A stretch of 64,000 bases of DNA from CAYWMP01 sp964459445 (GCA_964459445.1 CAYWMP010000004.1:1-64000); one strand, 5' to 3'; shown: positions 26,101 through 35,828, counted from the stretch's first letter. Program-made: numbers and translations. Notes: generated by a model from the sequence alone, not told the origin.

Positions 26101-26102
26101 TA

Positions 26103-26342
26103 TCACTTCACTTCAATCGCGATATCCGGACAGCGAAGTTCACAGGATTTGCAGGCCGTGCAATTTTCAAGATGAGCGACAATGGCCTTTTCCTGATCAT
26201 TGAGTTCGAGAACCCCCTCCGGGCAGAATTCAATACAGATTCTACAGCCTTTGCACAACTCGTTGTCGATCTCGATTCTTGGTTTCTTCTTTCTGGCTTT
26301 CTTGGTCGTTTTTTTCACAGCAGGAACCACCCATATATTCAT
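26103..26342 (-). CDS. 4Fe-4S ferredoxin, delta subunit, cluster 2
   Basis: A 79-aa delta subunit with two 4Fe-4S motifs, CKGCRICIEFCPEG and CTACKSCELRCPD. The basic N-terminus (KKTTKKARKKK) is a lineage-specific extension. It leads the minus-strand oxidoreductase set but is separated from alpha by hairpins and a palindromic repeat. The ATG at 26342 is the first available. Confidence 0.87.
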   Translation of the reverse strand: MNIWVVPAVKKTTKKARKKKPRIEIDNELCKGCRICIEFCPEGVLELNDQEKAIVAHLENCTACKSCELRCPDIAIEVK

Positions 26343-26848
26343 TTATTAATTCATTCCACGGATTTCTAAAGCCTACAAATATCGTGCCTAGTAGGGACTA
26401 AAATGAAATAGATCGCATCAAGACGAAACATTAAACATCGTCGTTGGGATGTCAAACCGTAGTGGCGTGAATTTTACACATGACTTAAAGGAGAATTGGA
26501 GAGATTTCAAGGATATTGTGACGGGGCGCAAATATTTTGCGCCCAATAGGGTTCAAGGTTGGACGGTTCAAAGTTCAAGGTTAAAGAAAAACAAAAATCG
26601 ACTTGTTTCAAAATTTTAGTGATCTTTCAAATTGATGGTCATTGATGCTATTTATTGGCGCATAATCTGTTTCGAGCATTAAGAAAAAGGTATCCCCCCG
26701 TTCAAAGATGTCGCTTGCGCTGAGATGATAAAACCCTCGTATCTGACTAAGCAACGCTGGAGTCAGTTTTTTGATCAAACTGGCCGCTTAGGCGGCCAGA
26801 GGCGGCGCTGAACCTTGAACGCTGAACCTTATAACCTAATTTGTCGCA
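26343..26848. other. 506-bp intergenic region with repeats
   Basis: No gene is supported here. It contains a TTCAAGGTT-rich stretch near 26560-26585 and the R1 hairpin repeat at its end. It separates the delta gene from the crotonase gene, both on the minus strand, so the promoter of the cluster 2 oxidoreductase should lie in its left part. Confidence 0.6.
26734..26830 (+). repeat. dispersed hairpin repeat R1, copy 2
   Basis: This matches copies at 7815-7902 (inverted) and 61381-61470. It has the perfect 8-bp stem CTGGCCGC/GCGGCCAG with a TTAG loop, preceded by CTCGTATCTGACTAAGCAAC and followed by GGCGGCGCTGAAC. It lies 18 bp beyond the end of the crotonase gene. It could also serve as a 3' hairpin, but no T-run follows. 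Confidence 0.85.
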
Positions 26849-27613
26849 TTATTTTTTTCGGTTTTCGAAAGTTTGGAGGGATTCCTGCCTTTCTTTTGTG
26901 GAGACGCAGGTCAAGCAGGCCTCAATTTCAAAATCCATGAGGGCATCGAGACTCACTTCGCCCCTCGCCATATTGAGGCCCTTTTTGATCATGGCAATAG
27001 AGAAGGCTGAATTTTCGGCGATCATTTTTGCCATAGCAACGGCCCCCTCCATCAGTTGATCAAGGGGAACGGCTTTGTTGACGAGACCGATCCTTTCGGC
27101 CTCTTTTCCGTCAATGTTTTGTGCCGTGAAAAGAAGCTCTCTCGCCTTGCCCGGGCCCACTAAATCCTGCATGAGCCGAAAGGCGCCCCCAGTGATGGAA
27201 GAGGTCACACGGGCTTCGGGTGAGCCGATCTGGGCGTCTTCAGCGGCAATGCGTATATCACAGGCGAGGGCCAATTCATACCCTGACCCCAAGGCATAGC
27301 CGTTAATGGCGGCTATGGTGGGTTTTGGGAAGCGAATAATCCTTCGCGAGGTCTCCTGGAGTTCCACCAGATAGGCGCGATAATCCTCAATGCTCCTATC
27401 CTTTGATTCCTTCAGGTCAGCGCCCGTGGAAAAGGCCCTCCCTTCACCGGTGATAATGAGGGCCTTTATCTGGGGATCATTTTCCACATCATCCAGGGCC
27501 GACTGAAAATCCAGCCATAGTTGTTTGTTCATGGCGTTTAATACTTTAGGGCGATGAAGCTTGATGATGGCAAAATCCGCTTCTTTCTCATAGATGATGC
27601 ATTCATAATCCAT
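26849..27613 (-). CDS. enoyl-CoA hydratase/isomerase (crotonase family)
   Basis: A 254-aa crotonase-fold protein. The oxyanion-hole segments are FSTGADLKE near residue 60 and INGYALGSGYELALACD near 105-120. The Glu in GSPEARV is in the position of a catalytic acid. The typical length is about 255-260 aa. It would hydrate or isomerise an enoyl-CoA in fatty or amino-acid carbon breakdown. The acyl-CoA synthetase lies 281 nt upstream on the same strand, and that gap contains a palindromic ATACATGTAGTAT-type repeat, so they may be separate transcripts. Confidence 0.88.
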   Translation of the reverse strand: MDYECIIYEKEADFAIIKLHRPKVLNAMNKQLWLDFQSALDDVENDPQIKALIITGEGRAFSTGADLKESKDRSIEDYRAYLVELQETSRRIIRFPKPTIAAINGYALGSGYELALACDIRIAAEDAQIGSPEARVTSSITGGAFRLMQDLVGPGKARELLFTAQNIDGKEAERIGLVNKAVPLDQLMEGAVAMAKMIAENSAFSIAMIKKGLNMARGEVSLDALMDFEIEACLTCVSTKERQESLQTFENRKK

Positions 27614-27894
27614 TCTTCATCTCCAGAGCCAATTTCAAAACGCCCGATTTTGGTCAATCTTCCGTCATCGCTATCCGCCGCCGCCAAGGCTGTGGCGAAC
27701 AAGAAGCTACGACGGGACAAGCGGCGTCAGACTCAAATCTCAATCCTCAAAATACTACATGTATTCCTGCGGTTAAGATTTTCGTCTTCCTTGACCCAGG
27801 CCAAACTTGAACGTTTTGAAAATGCCTCGCAAAAGAAATCAATTTCATTAACATAGTTTAGGGTTCGAAGGTTTAATCTGAAAACCGGGACCGA

Positions 27895-30042
27895 TCAATC
27901 AGTTTCTTCCAATTCTTCAAGAATCACCCGGGAATCAACAATGGATAACCCCTCTTCATGGACAATGACCGGATTGAGATCGAGCTCTTTGATTTCCGGA
28001 TTGTCCATGGCAATATCAGAGATCTTGGCGAGCAGCTCTTTTATGGCCTCGATATCCTTTGGGCTTTCACCTCTTATACCAGTCAGAATAGAATAACTCT
28101 TTATCTCTTTGATCATTTCATCAATATCTTTATCCGCCAGGGGAGCGATCCTGAATGCCACATCCTTCATGACCTCCACAAAGATCCCTCCCAAACCGAA
28201 CATGACGACGGGTCCAAATTGAGGATCCCGAATCATTCCAATGATGCATTCCTGATCTTTCGAGATCATGGGTGAGACCAGGGCGCCCACGACACGATCC
28301 TCTGTCGTCACTTTGCTGGCATTGGCCATGATCTCTTGGAAGGCCAGTTCTACCCCTTCCCTGTTCTTGAGTTCCAGCTTTATGCCTCCTGCGTCAGATT
28401 TGTGTAGGATATCAGGGCAAACCACTTTCATAGCCAGCGGATAGCGAATACTATCAGCCGCATCGGTGGCTTCCTCCAGGGTGCAGGCCAAGACTGCTTC
28501 GGGAAGAGAGATTCCGTATTCTATAAGGAGTTCCCGCGACTCGGTCTCCAAAAGGCTGGTCCGTTTTTCTCTCTTTACCTTCGTCAATAGCGCCCTAACC
28601 TTCGGCCGCGGATCTCCTTTTCCATTGAGCGGCCTCATATGCCGCATTTTTTTCTGGTTGACGGCAAAGGTCATCAGGGCGCCCAGGCACTGGGCAGCCC
28701 TTTCAGACGACTCCATTACGGGCACGCCGGCCTCTTTTAGGATGTTGAGGGAATCAATGGAGTCCCTCGCATAACTTGTATGAACAAAAAGAGGTTTTGC
28801 GTTATTCTCGACAAGGTCCACCAGTTGGCGTGCCGTGTTCTCCTCCAAAGCCGCCACATGGGACGCAATGATATCCTTAAACCCCCCGAAAAAACCGGTC
28901 ATATGAACCGCGTCCACTTCATCCGTTTCCATGCACACCTTCACACATTCCGCGATCATTTGAGGGTTTTCTTCGGCTGTACCGCCGTAATCGATAGGAT
29001 TTGAGGCCGGCATGCCTTCGAGCAGGAAAGGTCTCATCCTCTGTTGCGTATCCTCAGAGAGAATGGGGACCTCCATACCATAGGTTTCGGCATTGTCCGC
29101 AGCTATGGAATTGTCCCCGCCGCCCTCTGATAGAATAGCCACGCGCCTTCCTTTAGGCAGGGGACAATGGCTGAATATTTCTGCCATATCAAACAGTTCG
29201 TCAACGTTGGTCACTCTTACGATACCTGCCTGTCTGAAGGCGGCATCAACAATGACATCATCACCCGCAAGGGATCCGGTATGGGAAGCGGCCGCCCTTG
29301 CGCCAGCTCCCGACCTGCCGACTTTGAGAGCAATAACGGGCTTTTCTTTGACGGTTTCCTTCACAACCCGCACCAGCCTGTTGCCGTCCTTAATGCCCTC
29401 CAAATAGGTTACGATAACCCGGGTATCGGGATCATCTTTCAAGTATTCGATATACTCGGGGAAGCTGACCCCGATGGCATTTCCCAGGCTCATAATCTTG
29501 CTAAAGCCGACACCCCTTGTCCCGGCGAAGTGGGTCAGGGAGTCGATGACATTGCCGCTTTGAGCAAGGACGGAAATCGTCCCGCCTTTAAGGCGAGGCA
29601 CGCCCAGTAGGTTCACCAGGGCGGAGGCACTGAACATCCCACTGCAATTGGGCCCTATAATATAGGTACCGATCCTTGCGGCTTCATCCAGGATATCCGC
29701 TTCAATCCTTTTTCCCGCTTCCCCGGACTCTCCCAATCCTGCTGTGATGATGATGATGCCTTTGGCCCTTTTTTGAACGCATTCTTTTACAGATTGAGCA
29801 ACAAATCTGGGGGCCACGACGATCATGGCCAGATCGATTTCATTTTCGACATCCAGAACGCTCTTGTAGGCCCTTCGACCGAAGATCTTGTCTCTCTTGG
29901 GATTGATGGGGTAGATCTCTCCCTTGTAGCCGCCTTCCAGAAGACTGCGGGTTCTTCTTTCCGCTGCCTTCCCAGCGACTTCGGAGGCGCCGATGATCGC
30001 GATGGATCGCGGGTTAAACACCCCTTCCAGAGAATTCGTCAT
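27895..30042 (-). CDS. ADP-forming acyl-CoA synthetase (acetate--CoA ligase, alpha-beta fusion)
   Basis: A 715-aa protein that converts acyl-CoA, ADP and phosphate to free acid, CoA and ATP. The N-terminal CoA-binding domain has IAIIGASEVAGKAAERR. The succinyl-CoA ligase-like domain carries IGPNCSGM and the phospho-histidine region AASHTGSLAGDD near residue 255. An ATP-grasp domain occupies about 480-715 (SDAGGIKLEL, MIRDPQFGPVVMFGLGG). The fused order alpha-beta and length are typical. Near the cluster 2 oxidoreductase it provides substrate-level phosphorylation from the acyl-CoA formed, as in peptide- and amino-acid-fermenting anaerobes. Confidence 0.92.
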   Translation of the reverse strand: MTNSLEGVFNPRSIAIIGASEVAGKAAERRTRSLLEGGYKGEIYPINPKRDKIFGRRAYKSVLDVENEIDLAMIVVAPRFVAQSVKECVQKRAKGIIIITAGLGESGEAGKRIEADILDEAARIGTYIIGPNCSGMFSASALVNLLGVPRLKGGTISVLAQSGNVIDSLTHFAGTRGVGFSKIMSLGNAIGVSFPEYIEYLKDDPDTRVIVTYLEGIKDGNRLVRVVKETVKEKPVIALKVGRSGAGARAAASHTGSLAGDDVIVDAAFRQAGIVRVTNVDELFDMAEIFSHCPLPKGRRVAILSEGGGDNSIAADNAETYGMEVPILSEDTQQRMRPFLLEGMPASNPIDYGGTAEENPQMIAECVKVCMETDEVDAVHMTGFFGGFKDIIASHVAALEENTARQLVDLVENNAKPLFVHTSYARDSIDSLNILKEAGVPVMESSERAAQCLGALMTFAVNQKKMRHMRPLNGKGDPRPKVRALLTKVKREKRTSLLETESRELLIEYGISLPEAVLACTLEEATDAADSIRYPLAMKVVCPDILHKSDAGGIKLELKNREGVELAFQEIMANASKVTTEDRVVGALVSPMISKDQECIIGMIRDPQFGPVVMFGLGGIFVEVMKDVAFRIAPLADKDIDEMIKEIKSYSILTGIRGESPKDIEAIKELLAKISDIAMDNPEIKELDLNPVIVHEEGLSIVDSRVILEELEETD

Positions 30043-30084
30043 TTCATGTTCTCAGGTCGTTTTGTATATCTCTAGGCGTTGCTT

Positions 30085-30534
30085 TCAACGGTAATGAAGC
30101 ACAGGCACTGGGGCGTGGCGGAACATCTTTTCGGCCACTGAACCGACCAATGCATGCTCCAGATCCGTGCGCCCTTTAACCCCCATGACAACCAGGTCAA
30201 CGCCCTCTTCTTTGACCACATTCACCAGTTGATTGAAAGGGTGTCCCATCTTGAAGACCACCTTCACATTCTCTTTGGCATAGGCCGTGTTTGCGAGCAT
30301 TTTATCCAATTCGGCCCGGTGATCTTGTTTGACACCTTTGATATAATCATCGGTATTAACCGAGTAACCCATGGACTCCACGCTGCTTACGGCTTCAACG
30401 TCACGGCGATTAATGACGTTTGCCACAACAAGCTGGGCTTTCAGATCACCAGCCAATTTGGCTGCATACTCAAGAATGGCAGGGGAATATTTTGAGAATG
30501 CAATAGCCACCATTATTTTTTTTATCTCACTCAT
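30085..30534 (-). CDS. universal stress protein (UspA family)
   Basis: A 149-aa UspA-type protein. The ATG at 30534 has GGGAG upstream; longer in-frame starts lack both homology and a ribosome-binding site. It begins with the characteristic KKIMVAIAFSKYSPAILEYA and ends with the nucleotide-loop GVKGRTDLEHALVGSVAEKMFRHAPVPVL, which fits the G-2x-G-9x-G(S/T) ATP-binding pattern. It lies 42 nt ahead of the acyl-CoA synthetase, so they are probably co-transcribed. Exact role unknown. Confidence 0.9.
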   Translation of the reverse strand: MSEIKKIMVAIAFSKYSPAILEYAAKLAGDLKAQLVVANVINRRDVEAVSSVESMGYSVNTDDYIKGVKQDHRAELDKMLANTAYAKENVKVVFKMGHPFNQLVNVVKEEGVDLVVMGVKGRTDLEHALVGSVAEKMFRHAPVPVLHYR

Positions 30535-30792
30535 AATTGTCTCCCGATTGTTGTTTGTCCTTTGCCGATGTGTGCACTTTAGGCGCAAAAACAGAGAACT
30601 TCGGCTGGAACGAAGGGACGTTGCGACGGATAGCTGAAACAAATATTACTTGGCCGCCCCGTCTCTCCGCTTTTTCACCCATTGTTCCCGCAGAATAACT
30701 GCAGGATCATACGCGCAGCCGTATGTCCAATGGCGATCGAGATTGCATAAATTCCGCAATATTCAATCGTCAATCTAAAATCTTCAATTTTA

Positions 30793-31284
30793 CTAATCGC
30801 CCGTCTTCAGCGTTCGGACTGCAAGAGCGCGGTAAGCCCGCTTATGAACCATGCGGTCGGTATAATGATAGCCCCGCTGATAATTGAACACGCCGGCCGT
30901 CACATTCTGCTTTTCCGAAGACCACACCCATCCGCAGCTCAATCGAATTTCAGGGACGATTTTGACCCATTGACCGCAGTCGCTCTCATAACCCTTATTG
31001 TCTTTGACGTACAGACTCTTAAGTTCCTCAAGGGTCGGCAGCCTCCAATTTTCCCTCTTTTCCATGGGCAGGCTAAAGGGAAAGGTATACTTGATCCATC
31101 GCTCTGCGCCTTTCCAATCGATATCCCCTTGATTGTCAGCCTTGGACCACAGGAGGCCTAACTGATGATCGGTTACGGTGCCATCCCCGTTGTCTGTGAA
31201 ACGTTCACCTGCATGGGTCCAGGCGACGCAAAGGAAAAGGCAGATGACCGTCATACCCACAAGCCTAACTGATCTATTAAACAT
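30793..31284 (-). CDS. secreted DUF1566 (Lcl-type) domain protein
   Basis: The protein is 163 aa from the ATG at 31284, which is spaced correctly from AAGGAGGG; the adjacent ATG at 31287 is an alternative. A signal peptide (MTVICLFLCVAWTHA) is followed by FTDNGDGTVTDHQLGLLWSKAD and NWRLPTLEELKSL, the hallmark of DUF1566. The domain resembles a lectin-like or sulfatase-modifying-factor-like fold. It is encoded 40 nt after the TRAP permease. Function unknown; probably extracytoplasmic. Confidence 0.8.
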   Translation of the reverse strand: MFNRSVRLVGMTVICLFLCVAWTHAGERFTDNGDGTVTDHQLGLLWSKADNQGDIDWKGAERWIKYTFPFSLPMEKRENWRLPTLEELKSLYVKDNKGYESDCGQWVKIVPEIRLSCGWVWSSEKQNVTAGVFNYQRGYHYTDRMVHKRAYRALAVRTLKTGD

Positions 31285-31324
31285 CATTCCCTCCTTTTCA
31301 TATGCCATGAACGCCTTTAGACCC

Positions 31325-33400
31325 CTAGGCAGGTGCAACTGTTTCTGCATCCATAGGAATCCTGGGTCTTTGTAATAGGTAAACAGCGCCGAAAATGGCC
31401 AGTCCAATGAGGTATGTCCAGTAGCGTTGCTCATGGGCCAACCCGATCCAGCTTGCGATAAGGTCGGGACGCATGAGGACCAGTGTGATTACAAGGAAAA
31501 TGGGGATCTCGTAGACCCGGTTTTTGGCTACGAACCATCCCTGCGTGGCCGCTGCAAAGGCGAAATTCCCGCCACAGGTCATGATAAAGATGAGTATGGC
31601 CTGCGGCCAGCTATAAATGTTGTGCAGGATGATGTCGGTATTGAAGATGAACATGAATGGCAGGATAGCCGTTCGGATATCGTACATGAATCCCTGCAAG
31701 CCGGTAGGTATAGGTGGCGACTTAGCAATGGCAGCCGCAGCATAGGCCGCCAGACCAACCGGTGGGGTGTCATCCGCCAGGATTCCAAAATAGAAACAGA
31801 ACAGGTGTGCGGCCATGAGAGGAACGATAAAATCCACATACCCCCCAAGTTCCACAATCACGGGCGCCGTGAGTGAGGCCATAACAATATAGGTGGCCGT
31901 GGTCGGCAGCCCCATACCGATGATCAGACTCGCGATGGCTGTGATGACCAACAATGCATAGATGTTGCCTCCGGAGATGGTGTCGATGACCTCGGTGATG
32001 AGCCCCCCTAAACCCATGGCGACCACACCCACAATGATTCCGGCTGCGGCGGTAGCCAGGGCAACGGAGCACATGTTTCTTGAGCCTGAAACCAAGGCTG
32101 AGAAGATTTCGGTGATGCCCACCTTAAATGCCGGACCGATAGGTTGCTTATTCCTGTAGGCCTGAATCGGGCGTTGGAAAAACATAACAATGGCCATGAT
32201 CCAAATGGCGTTGAAGGCGGCCAATTCGGGGGAATGCCTGGCTATGATCAACTCATAGAGCAACACACACAGAGGGACAAGGAAGTGTACGCCACTGAGA
32301 AGTGTTTTAAAGAAAGGAGGCAGTTCTTTGCGGGGGATGCCCCTTAGACCGAGTTTCGATGCCTCAAGATGGGTGATGTAGAAAAGGGCCGCATAGGAGG
32401 CAAAAGCCGGTATGGCAGCGGCCTTGATCACCTGCACATAGGGTACATTTACATATTCGGCGATAATAAAAGCTGCCGCCCCCATGATGGGCGGAGCAAG
32501 TTGTCCGTCCGTGCTGGCGGCCACTTCCACGGCGGCCGCCTTTTTTGCTGGATATCCCACTTTCTTCATCAAGGGGATGGTAAAGGTGCCCGTTGTGACG
32601 ATATTGGCGATACTTGAGCCTGAAACCAGGCCCGTAAGTCCGCTGCCCATGATAGCCGCCTTGGCCGGGCCCCCTTTGAAACCGCCCAGCAGACTCAAGG
32701 CAAGCTGGATAAAATATCTCCCCCCGCCGGCCTTGTCGAGCATGGCCCCAAAGAGGACGAAGAGGAAAACAATGGTCGCAGACACATCAAGGGGGATACC
32801 GTAAATCCCCTCGGTGGACATGGTGATCTGACCCATGAACCGGCCAAGGGAGACACCCTTAAAGGCGATGAGATCCGGCATGTATGGACCTAAAAAGGCG
32901 TAGGCACAGAAAAATGTCGCTATGACCGATAGGGCCGGACCGATTACGCGACGGGAAGCCTCCAACAACAGAACCAAAAGGGCAAGGCCAATGACAACAT
33001 CACGGGGAATGGGAGCGCCGTAACGGGTATTTATCCCAGCGTAATCTAAAGCAATATAGATTGCAGCAAAGCAGGCAATGATCGCAATGCCAAAATCAAA
33101 AATGGGAATTCGTCTTTTGGCTGAAAGAAATTTAAGACCCCACCGTGTTTCTTTGAATAAGGGATAGTTCAAAAAGACCATCAAAAGGGCAAATCCAAGG
33201 TGAATCGCTCTGATAAAGACCGTATCCAGGATGAGCCAACTGGCGATGGAAAGTTGAAACAGGGCCCAGACAACGCCAATGGTTGGGATTATCCATTTAA
33301 CGGGACCTAATGGCCTTCTTCCAACGCCCTCTTCCTCTTCGGCCATCCGTTTTGCTAATTCGAGACCTTCGTCATTTTTTTCTAGTTGATTGTCAGTCAT
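31325..33400 (-). CDS. TRAP transporter fused DctQM-type permease (TAXI system)
   Basis: A 691-aa polytopic membrane protein with many hydrophobic segments. It corresponds to the fused 4TM-plus-12TM permeases that work with TAXI-type binding proteins. Conserved loops are visible (GGFKGGPAKAAIMGSGLTGLVSGSSIANIVTTGTF, given here only as an N-terminal landmark GGFKGG, and the repeated-motif region MGLPTTATYIVMA). It would import a carboxylate by Na+ or H+ symport. The binding-protein gene lies 189 nt upstream on the same strand. Confidence 0.92.
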   Translation of the reverse strand: MTDNQLEKNDEGLELAKRMAEEEEGVGRRPLGPVKWIIPTIGVVWALFQLSIASWLILDTVFIRAIHLGFALLMVFLNYPLFKETRWGLKFLSAKRRIPIFDFGIAIIACFAAIYIALDYAGINTRYGAPIPRDVVIGLALLVLLLEASRRVIGPALSVIATFFCAYAFLGPYMPDLIAFKGVSLGRFMGQITMSTEGIYGIPLDVSATIVFLFVLFGAMLDKAGGGRYFIQLALSLLGGFKGGPAKAAIMGSGLTGLVSGSSIANIVTTGTFTIPLMKKVGYPAKKAAAVEVAASTDGQLAPPIMGAAAFIIAEYVNVPYVQVIKAAAIPAFASYAALFYITHLEASKLGLRGIPRKELPPFFKTLLSGVHFLVPLCVLLYELIIARHSPELAAFNAIWIMAIVMFFQRPIQAYRNKQPIGPAFKVGITEIFSALVSGSRNMCSVALATAAAGIIVGVVAMGLGGLITEVIDTISGGNIYALLVITAIASLIIGMGLPTTATYIVMASLTAPVIVELGGYVDFIVPLMAAHLFCFYFGILADDTPPVGLAAYAAAAIAKSPPIPTGLQGFMYDIRTAILPFMFIFNTDIILHNIYSWPQAILIFIMTCGGNFAFAAATQGWFVAKNRVYEIPIFLVITLVLMRPDLIASWIGLAHEQRYWTYLIGLAIFGAVYLLQRPRIPMDAETVAPA

Positions 33401-33550
33401 TTTGGTCTCCCGGGGTTATGAATTTGAAAGCCCTCATTTTGGGCGGCGCTCCGGTCAAATTGCGCGGAGCACAAAAGAGTCATTGCCGAAAAACAGAAAA
33501 AAGGAATGGGGTGGATGATATCGTTTTTTATCCGATTTTGAGGTTTGGAA

Positions 33551-33576
33551 GGGACGGCAGTTGAGGCTGCCGTCCC
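33551..33576 (-). promoter_or_regulatory. intercistronic hairpin between TAXI binding protein and permease genes
   Basis: A perfect 10-bp stem GGGACGGCAG / CTGCCGTCCC has a 6-nt loop and begins 13 nt beyond the binding-protein stop codon. No T-run follows. This placement fits mRNA processing or 3'-end stabilisation, giving more binding protein than permease. Confidence 0.65.
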
Positions 33577-33589
33577 TGAGGTTGATCTG

Positions 33590-34570
33590 CTACATAAGAC
33601 CGGCTTCTTTGTAATACTTCATGGCGCCCGGATGAATAGGTGCGCTCATGCCTTCCAGCATGTTTTTCTTTGTGAGCACCTGATAGGCGGGATGCAGTTT
33701 TTTAAAGGCCTCAAAATTGTCAAAGACCTCTTTCGTGATGGCGTAGACGACATCGTCCGGAACTTTAGCGGATGTGACAAAAGTGGCTTTCACACCAAAA
33801 GTAGCTACATCGCCTTTATTGGTGGATCCGGGATAGAGCTTGATGGGAATGAAGGCCTTAGCATAGTAGGGGAACTTTGAAAGGAGACCACTCACATCGG
33901 TAATGGGAACAAAGTGGACCTTCCTCTTCCCTGCCGTGGCCTCTTTGATCGCTCCACTGGGATGTCCCACGGTGTAAAAGAAAGCATCGATACGGCCATC
34001 CTGAAGAAGCCCGGGGGCCTCAGCCGCCTTTACGCCCTCAGCCTTGAGAGCCGAATTGAAGTCAAGGCCCGCATTATCGAGGGCGTCGATGGAGTTCTGG
34101 CGTTGCCCGGAACCGGGGTTGCCGATGTTGACCCTTTTGCCCTTGAGATCCTGGATACCTTTAATTCCAGAGTCGTCTGCAGCGACCAGGGTGATGGATT
34201 CGGGATGGATGGTAAACATGGCCCTGAGATCCTTTTGGGGACCTTTGTCCTTCCATTCCGCGAGACCTTTCCAGGCTTGATACTGGCGGTCGGACTGGAC
34301 CACGCCGAAGTCAAGGTCGCCGGACATAATAGCGTTCACATTAAAGACAGAACCACCGGTTGACTCGACGGTAGCTCGAATCCCGTACTGTTTACGTTTC
34401 TTGTTAACAATCTTGGCAATGGCGCCGCCGGTGGGATAATAAACGCCCGTGATGCCGCCGGTGCCGATGGTGACGAATTTGGTCTTGGCCTGGACAGGCG
34501 CCGATGTTGCGCCGGTCAACAAGACAACTCCGACCAATACAACCAATCCAACAATAAAGAACTTCTTCAT
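33590..34570 (-). CDS. TAXI-family TRAP solute-binding protein
   Basis: A 326-aa periplasmic binding protein. An N-terminal signal peptide (MKKFFIVGLVVLVGVVLL then an Ala-rich cleavage region) is followed by the TAXI family signature FVTIGTGGITGVYYPTGGAI and later VNIGNPGSGQR. TAXI proteins bind small carboxylates such as glutamate or 2-oxoglutarate-like acids. The ATG at 34570 has AAAAGGAGG upstream. The permease follows. Supplying 2-oxoacid or dicarboxylate substrate to the oxidoreductases nearby is inference. Confidence 0.93.
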   Translation of the reverse strand: MKKFFIVGLVVLVGVVLLTGATSAPVQAKTKFVTIGTGGITGVYYPTGGAIAKIVNKKRKQYGIRATVESTGGSVFNVNAIMSGDLDFGVVQSDRQYQAWKGLAEWKDKGPQKDLRAMFTIHPESITLVAADDSGIKGIQDLKGKRVNIGNPGSGQRQNSIDALDNAGLDFNSALKAEGVKAAEAPGLLQDGRIDAFFYTVGHPSGAIKEATAGKRKVHFVPITDVSGLLSKFPYYAKAFIPIKLYPGSTNKGDVATFGVKATFVTSAKVPDDVVYAITKEVFDNFEAFKKLHPAYQVLTKKNMLEGMSAPIHPGAMKYYKEAGLM

Positions 34571-34651
34571 GACAACCTCCTTTTCGGTAATAGATGATCG
34601 TTTTGGTTAACAGTTTGCTGGATGAAATTGGTTATTTGTTTACCGCCTTTT

Positions 34652-34696
34652 TCATTGAGCAGTTCCCCTCAAAAGAGGGTCGGGTTTCAATATCAT
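34652..34696 (-). CDS. possible 14-codon leader ORF before the TAXI gene
   Basis: A near-perfect ribosome-binding site (AAAGGAGGTG, 34698-34707) is followed by ATG at 34696 and a 14-codon frame ending in TGA. The frame contains a small hairpin (CCCTC/GAGGG, 34666-34679). It lies 81 nt before the TAXI start. It could be a translated leader peptide or a remnant; there is no homology evidence. The rest of 34571-34976 is AT-rich and otherwise featureless. Confidence 0.3.
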   Translation of the reverse strand: MILKPDPLLRGTAQ

Positions 34697-34976
34697 TCAC
34701 CTCCTTTCGAAATCGGAATAGTTAATTCAATCTTCATCGATTTAAGAGTCGCTTAGGTGTTGTCTGTTTCTAGGAATCGGTTATTGGTTTTGGGATAATG
34801 ATAATCAAAATTGCATCTTAATTAATCAAGAAATATTGAATATCAAATGGTATATGCATGGGCAACGATTAAATGATAACGAATAACTCCCGATTGAGCA
34901 TTTTTTCGCTCAGATGGGGATCAAACTTACACCGTTGAAGCCGAGACCGTAAAATTCAAACAATTCAAAAGCGTCT

Positions 34977-35828
34977 CTATTGATCAAAGGTTTCAAACTC
35001 CTTGAATTCCCTTTCAAGAGCACTTAGGACAGGCAACGCAGTCTCCTTTTCGCGGAATGCAATGGCTGTGATCAAGGCGTTCAGCAAACTCATTGGGGCC
35101 GTGTATGATTCAAAGTAGGCCGGGATTTGAGTCTCTGCGACTAAAAGTAGGTCGCTCAATTGAGCAATTGGCGAGAGCTCGCTATTCGTGATGCCGAGGA
35201 TAAATGCTCCTTTTCGTTTCACCTTCTCGGTGATTCTAACCGTCTCATGGGTATAACGCTTGAAACTGATGGCCACCAAAACATCTTCTGATCCGATGTC
35301 CCGTAATTGCTCCGGGGTGTCACCGATTCCCAAATCCACAAGACGTACGGAACTCAGAAAGAACCGGAGATCAAAGGCAAGGTAAAAGGCCAAGGCATAG
35401 CTGGAACGCAAACCCAAAACATAGATGGTTTTTGCGGAACAGAGCTTTTCAACAGAATGCCCGAATGATTCCTCAGAGACCTGCGAGCTCAAGGCCCCAA
35501 TGTTTTCAACGTCACCTTTCAGAATATCGGTGAATAGAGAGGAGCGGTCCTCCATGGCCTTCGATGATTCCTCAAGTCGGGTGGCAGTTGAAAAATCTTC
35601 GAGGATTTTTTCACCTATGGTTCGCTTGAATTCGGCAAAGCCTGCAAAACCAAGGCTGGTGACGAAACGCAAAACAGTTGCAACGGAAACTTCAGCTTCC
35701 GCGGCGAGTTGTGTGGAGTTGAGGAGAATCGCCTGATTAAGGTTATGGAATAGGTATTCCGCAAGCTTTCGCTGGCGAGGCGTTAAGGAGGGGTAATTCC
35801 GGGAGATCTCTTCGAGAATGTTTCCCAT
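34977..35828 (-). CDS. MurR/RpiR-family transcriptional regulator
   Basis: A 283-aa regulator. The N-terminal HTH (LTPRQRKLAEYLFHN ... VSVATVLRFVTSLGFAGFAEFK) is followed by a SIS domain at about 110-250 (TIYVLGLRSSYALAFYLAFD) that would bind a phosphosugar-like or related ligand. It is the likely regulator of the adjacent TAXI-TRAP operon on the same strand. The upstream region is AT-rich and could contain its own operator. Confidence 0.9.
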   Translation of the reverse strand: MGNILEEISRNYPSLTPRQRKLAEYLFHNLNQAILLNSTQLAAEAEVSVATVLRFVTSLGFAGFAEFKRTIGEKILEDFSTATRLEESSKAMEDRSSLFTDILKGDVENIGALSSQVSEESFGHSVEKLCSAKTIYVLGLRSSYALAFYLAFDLRFFLSSVRLVDLGIGDTPEQLRDIGSEDVLVAISFKRYTHETVRITEKVKRKGAFILGITNSELSPIAQLSDLLLVAETQIPAYFESYTAPMSLLNALITAIAFREKETALPVLSALEREFKEFETFDQ

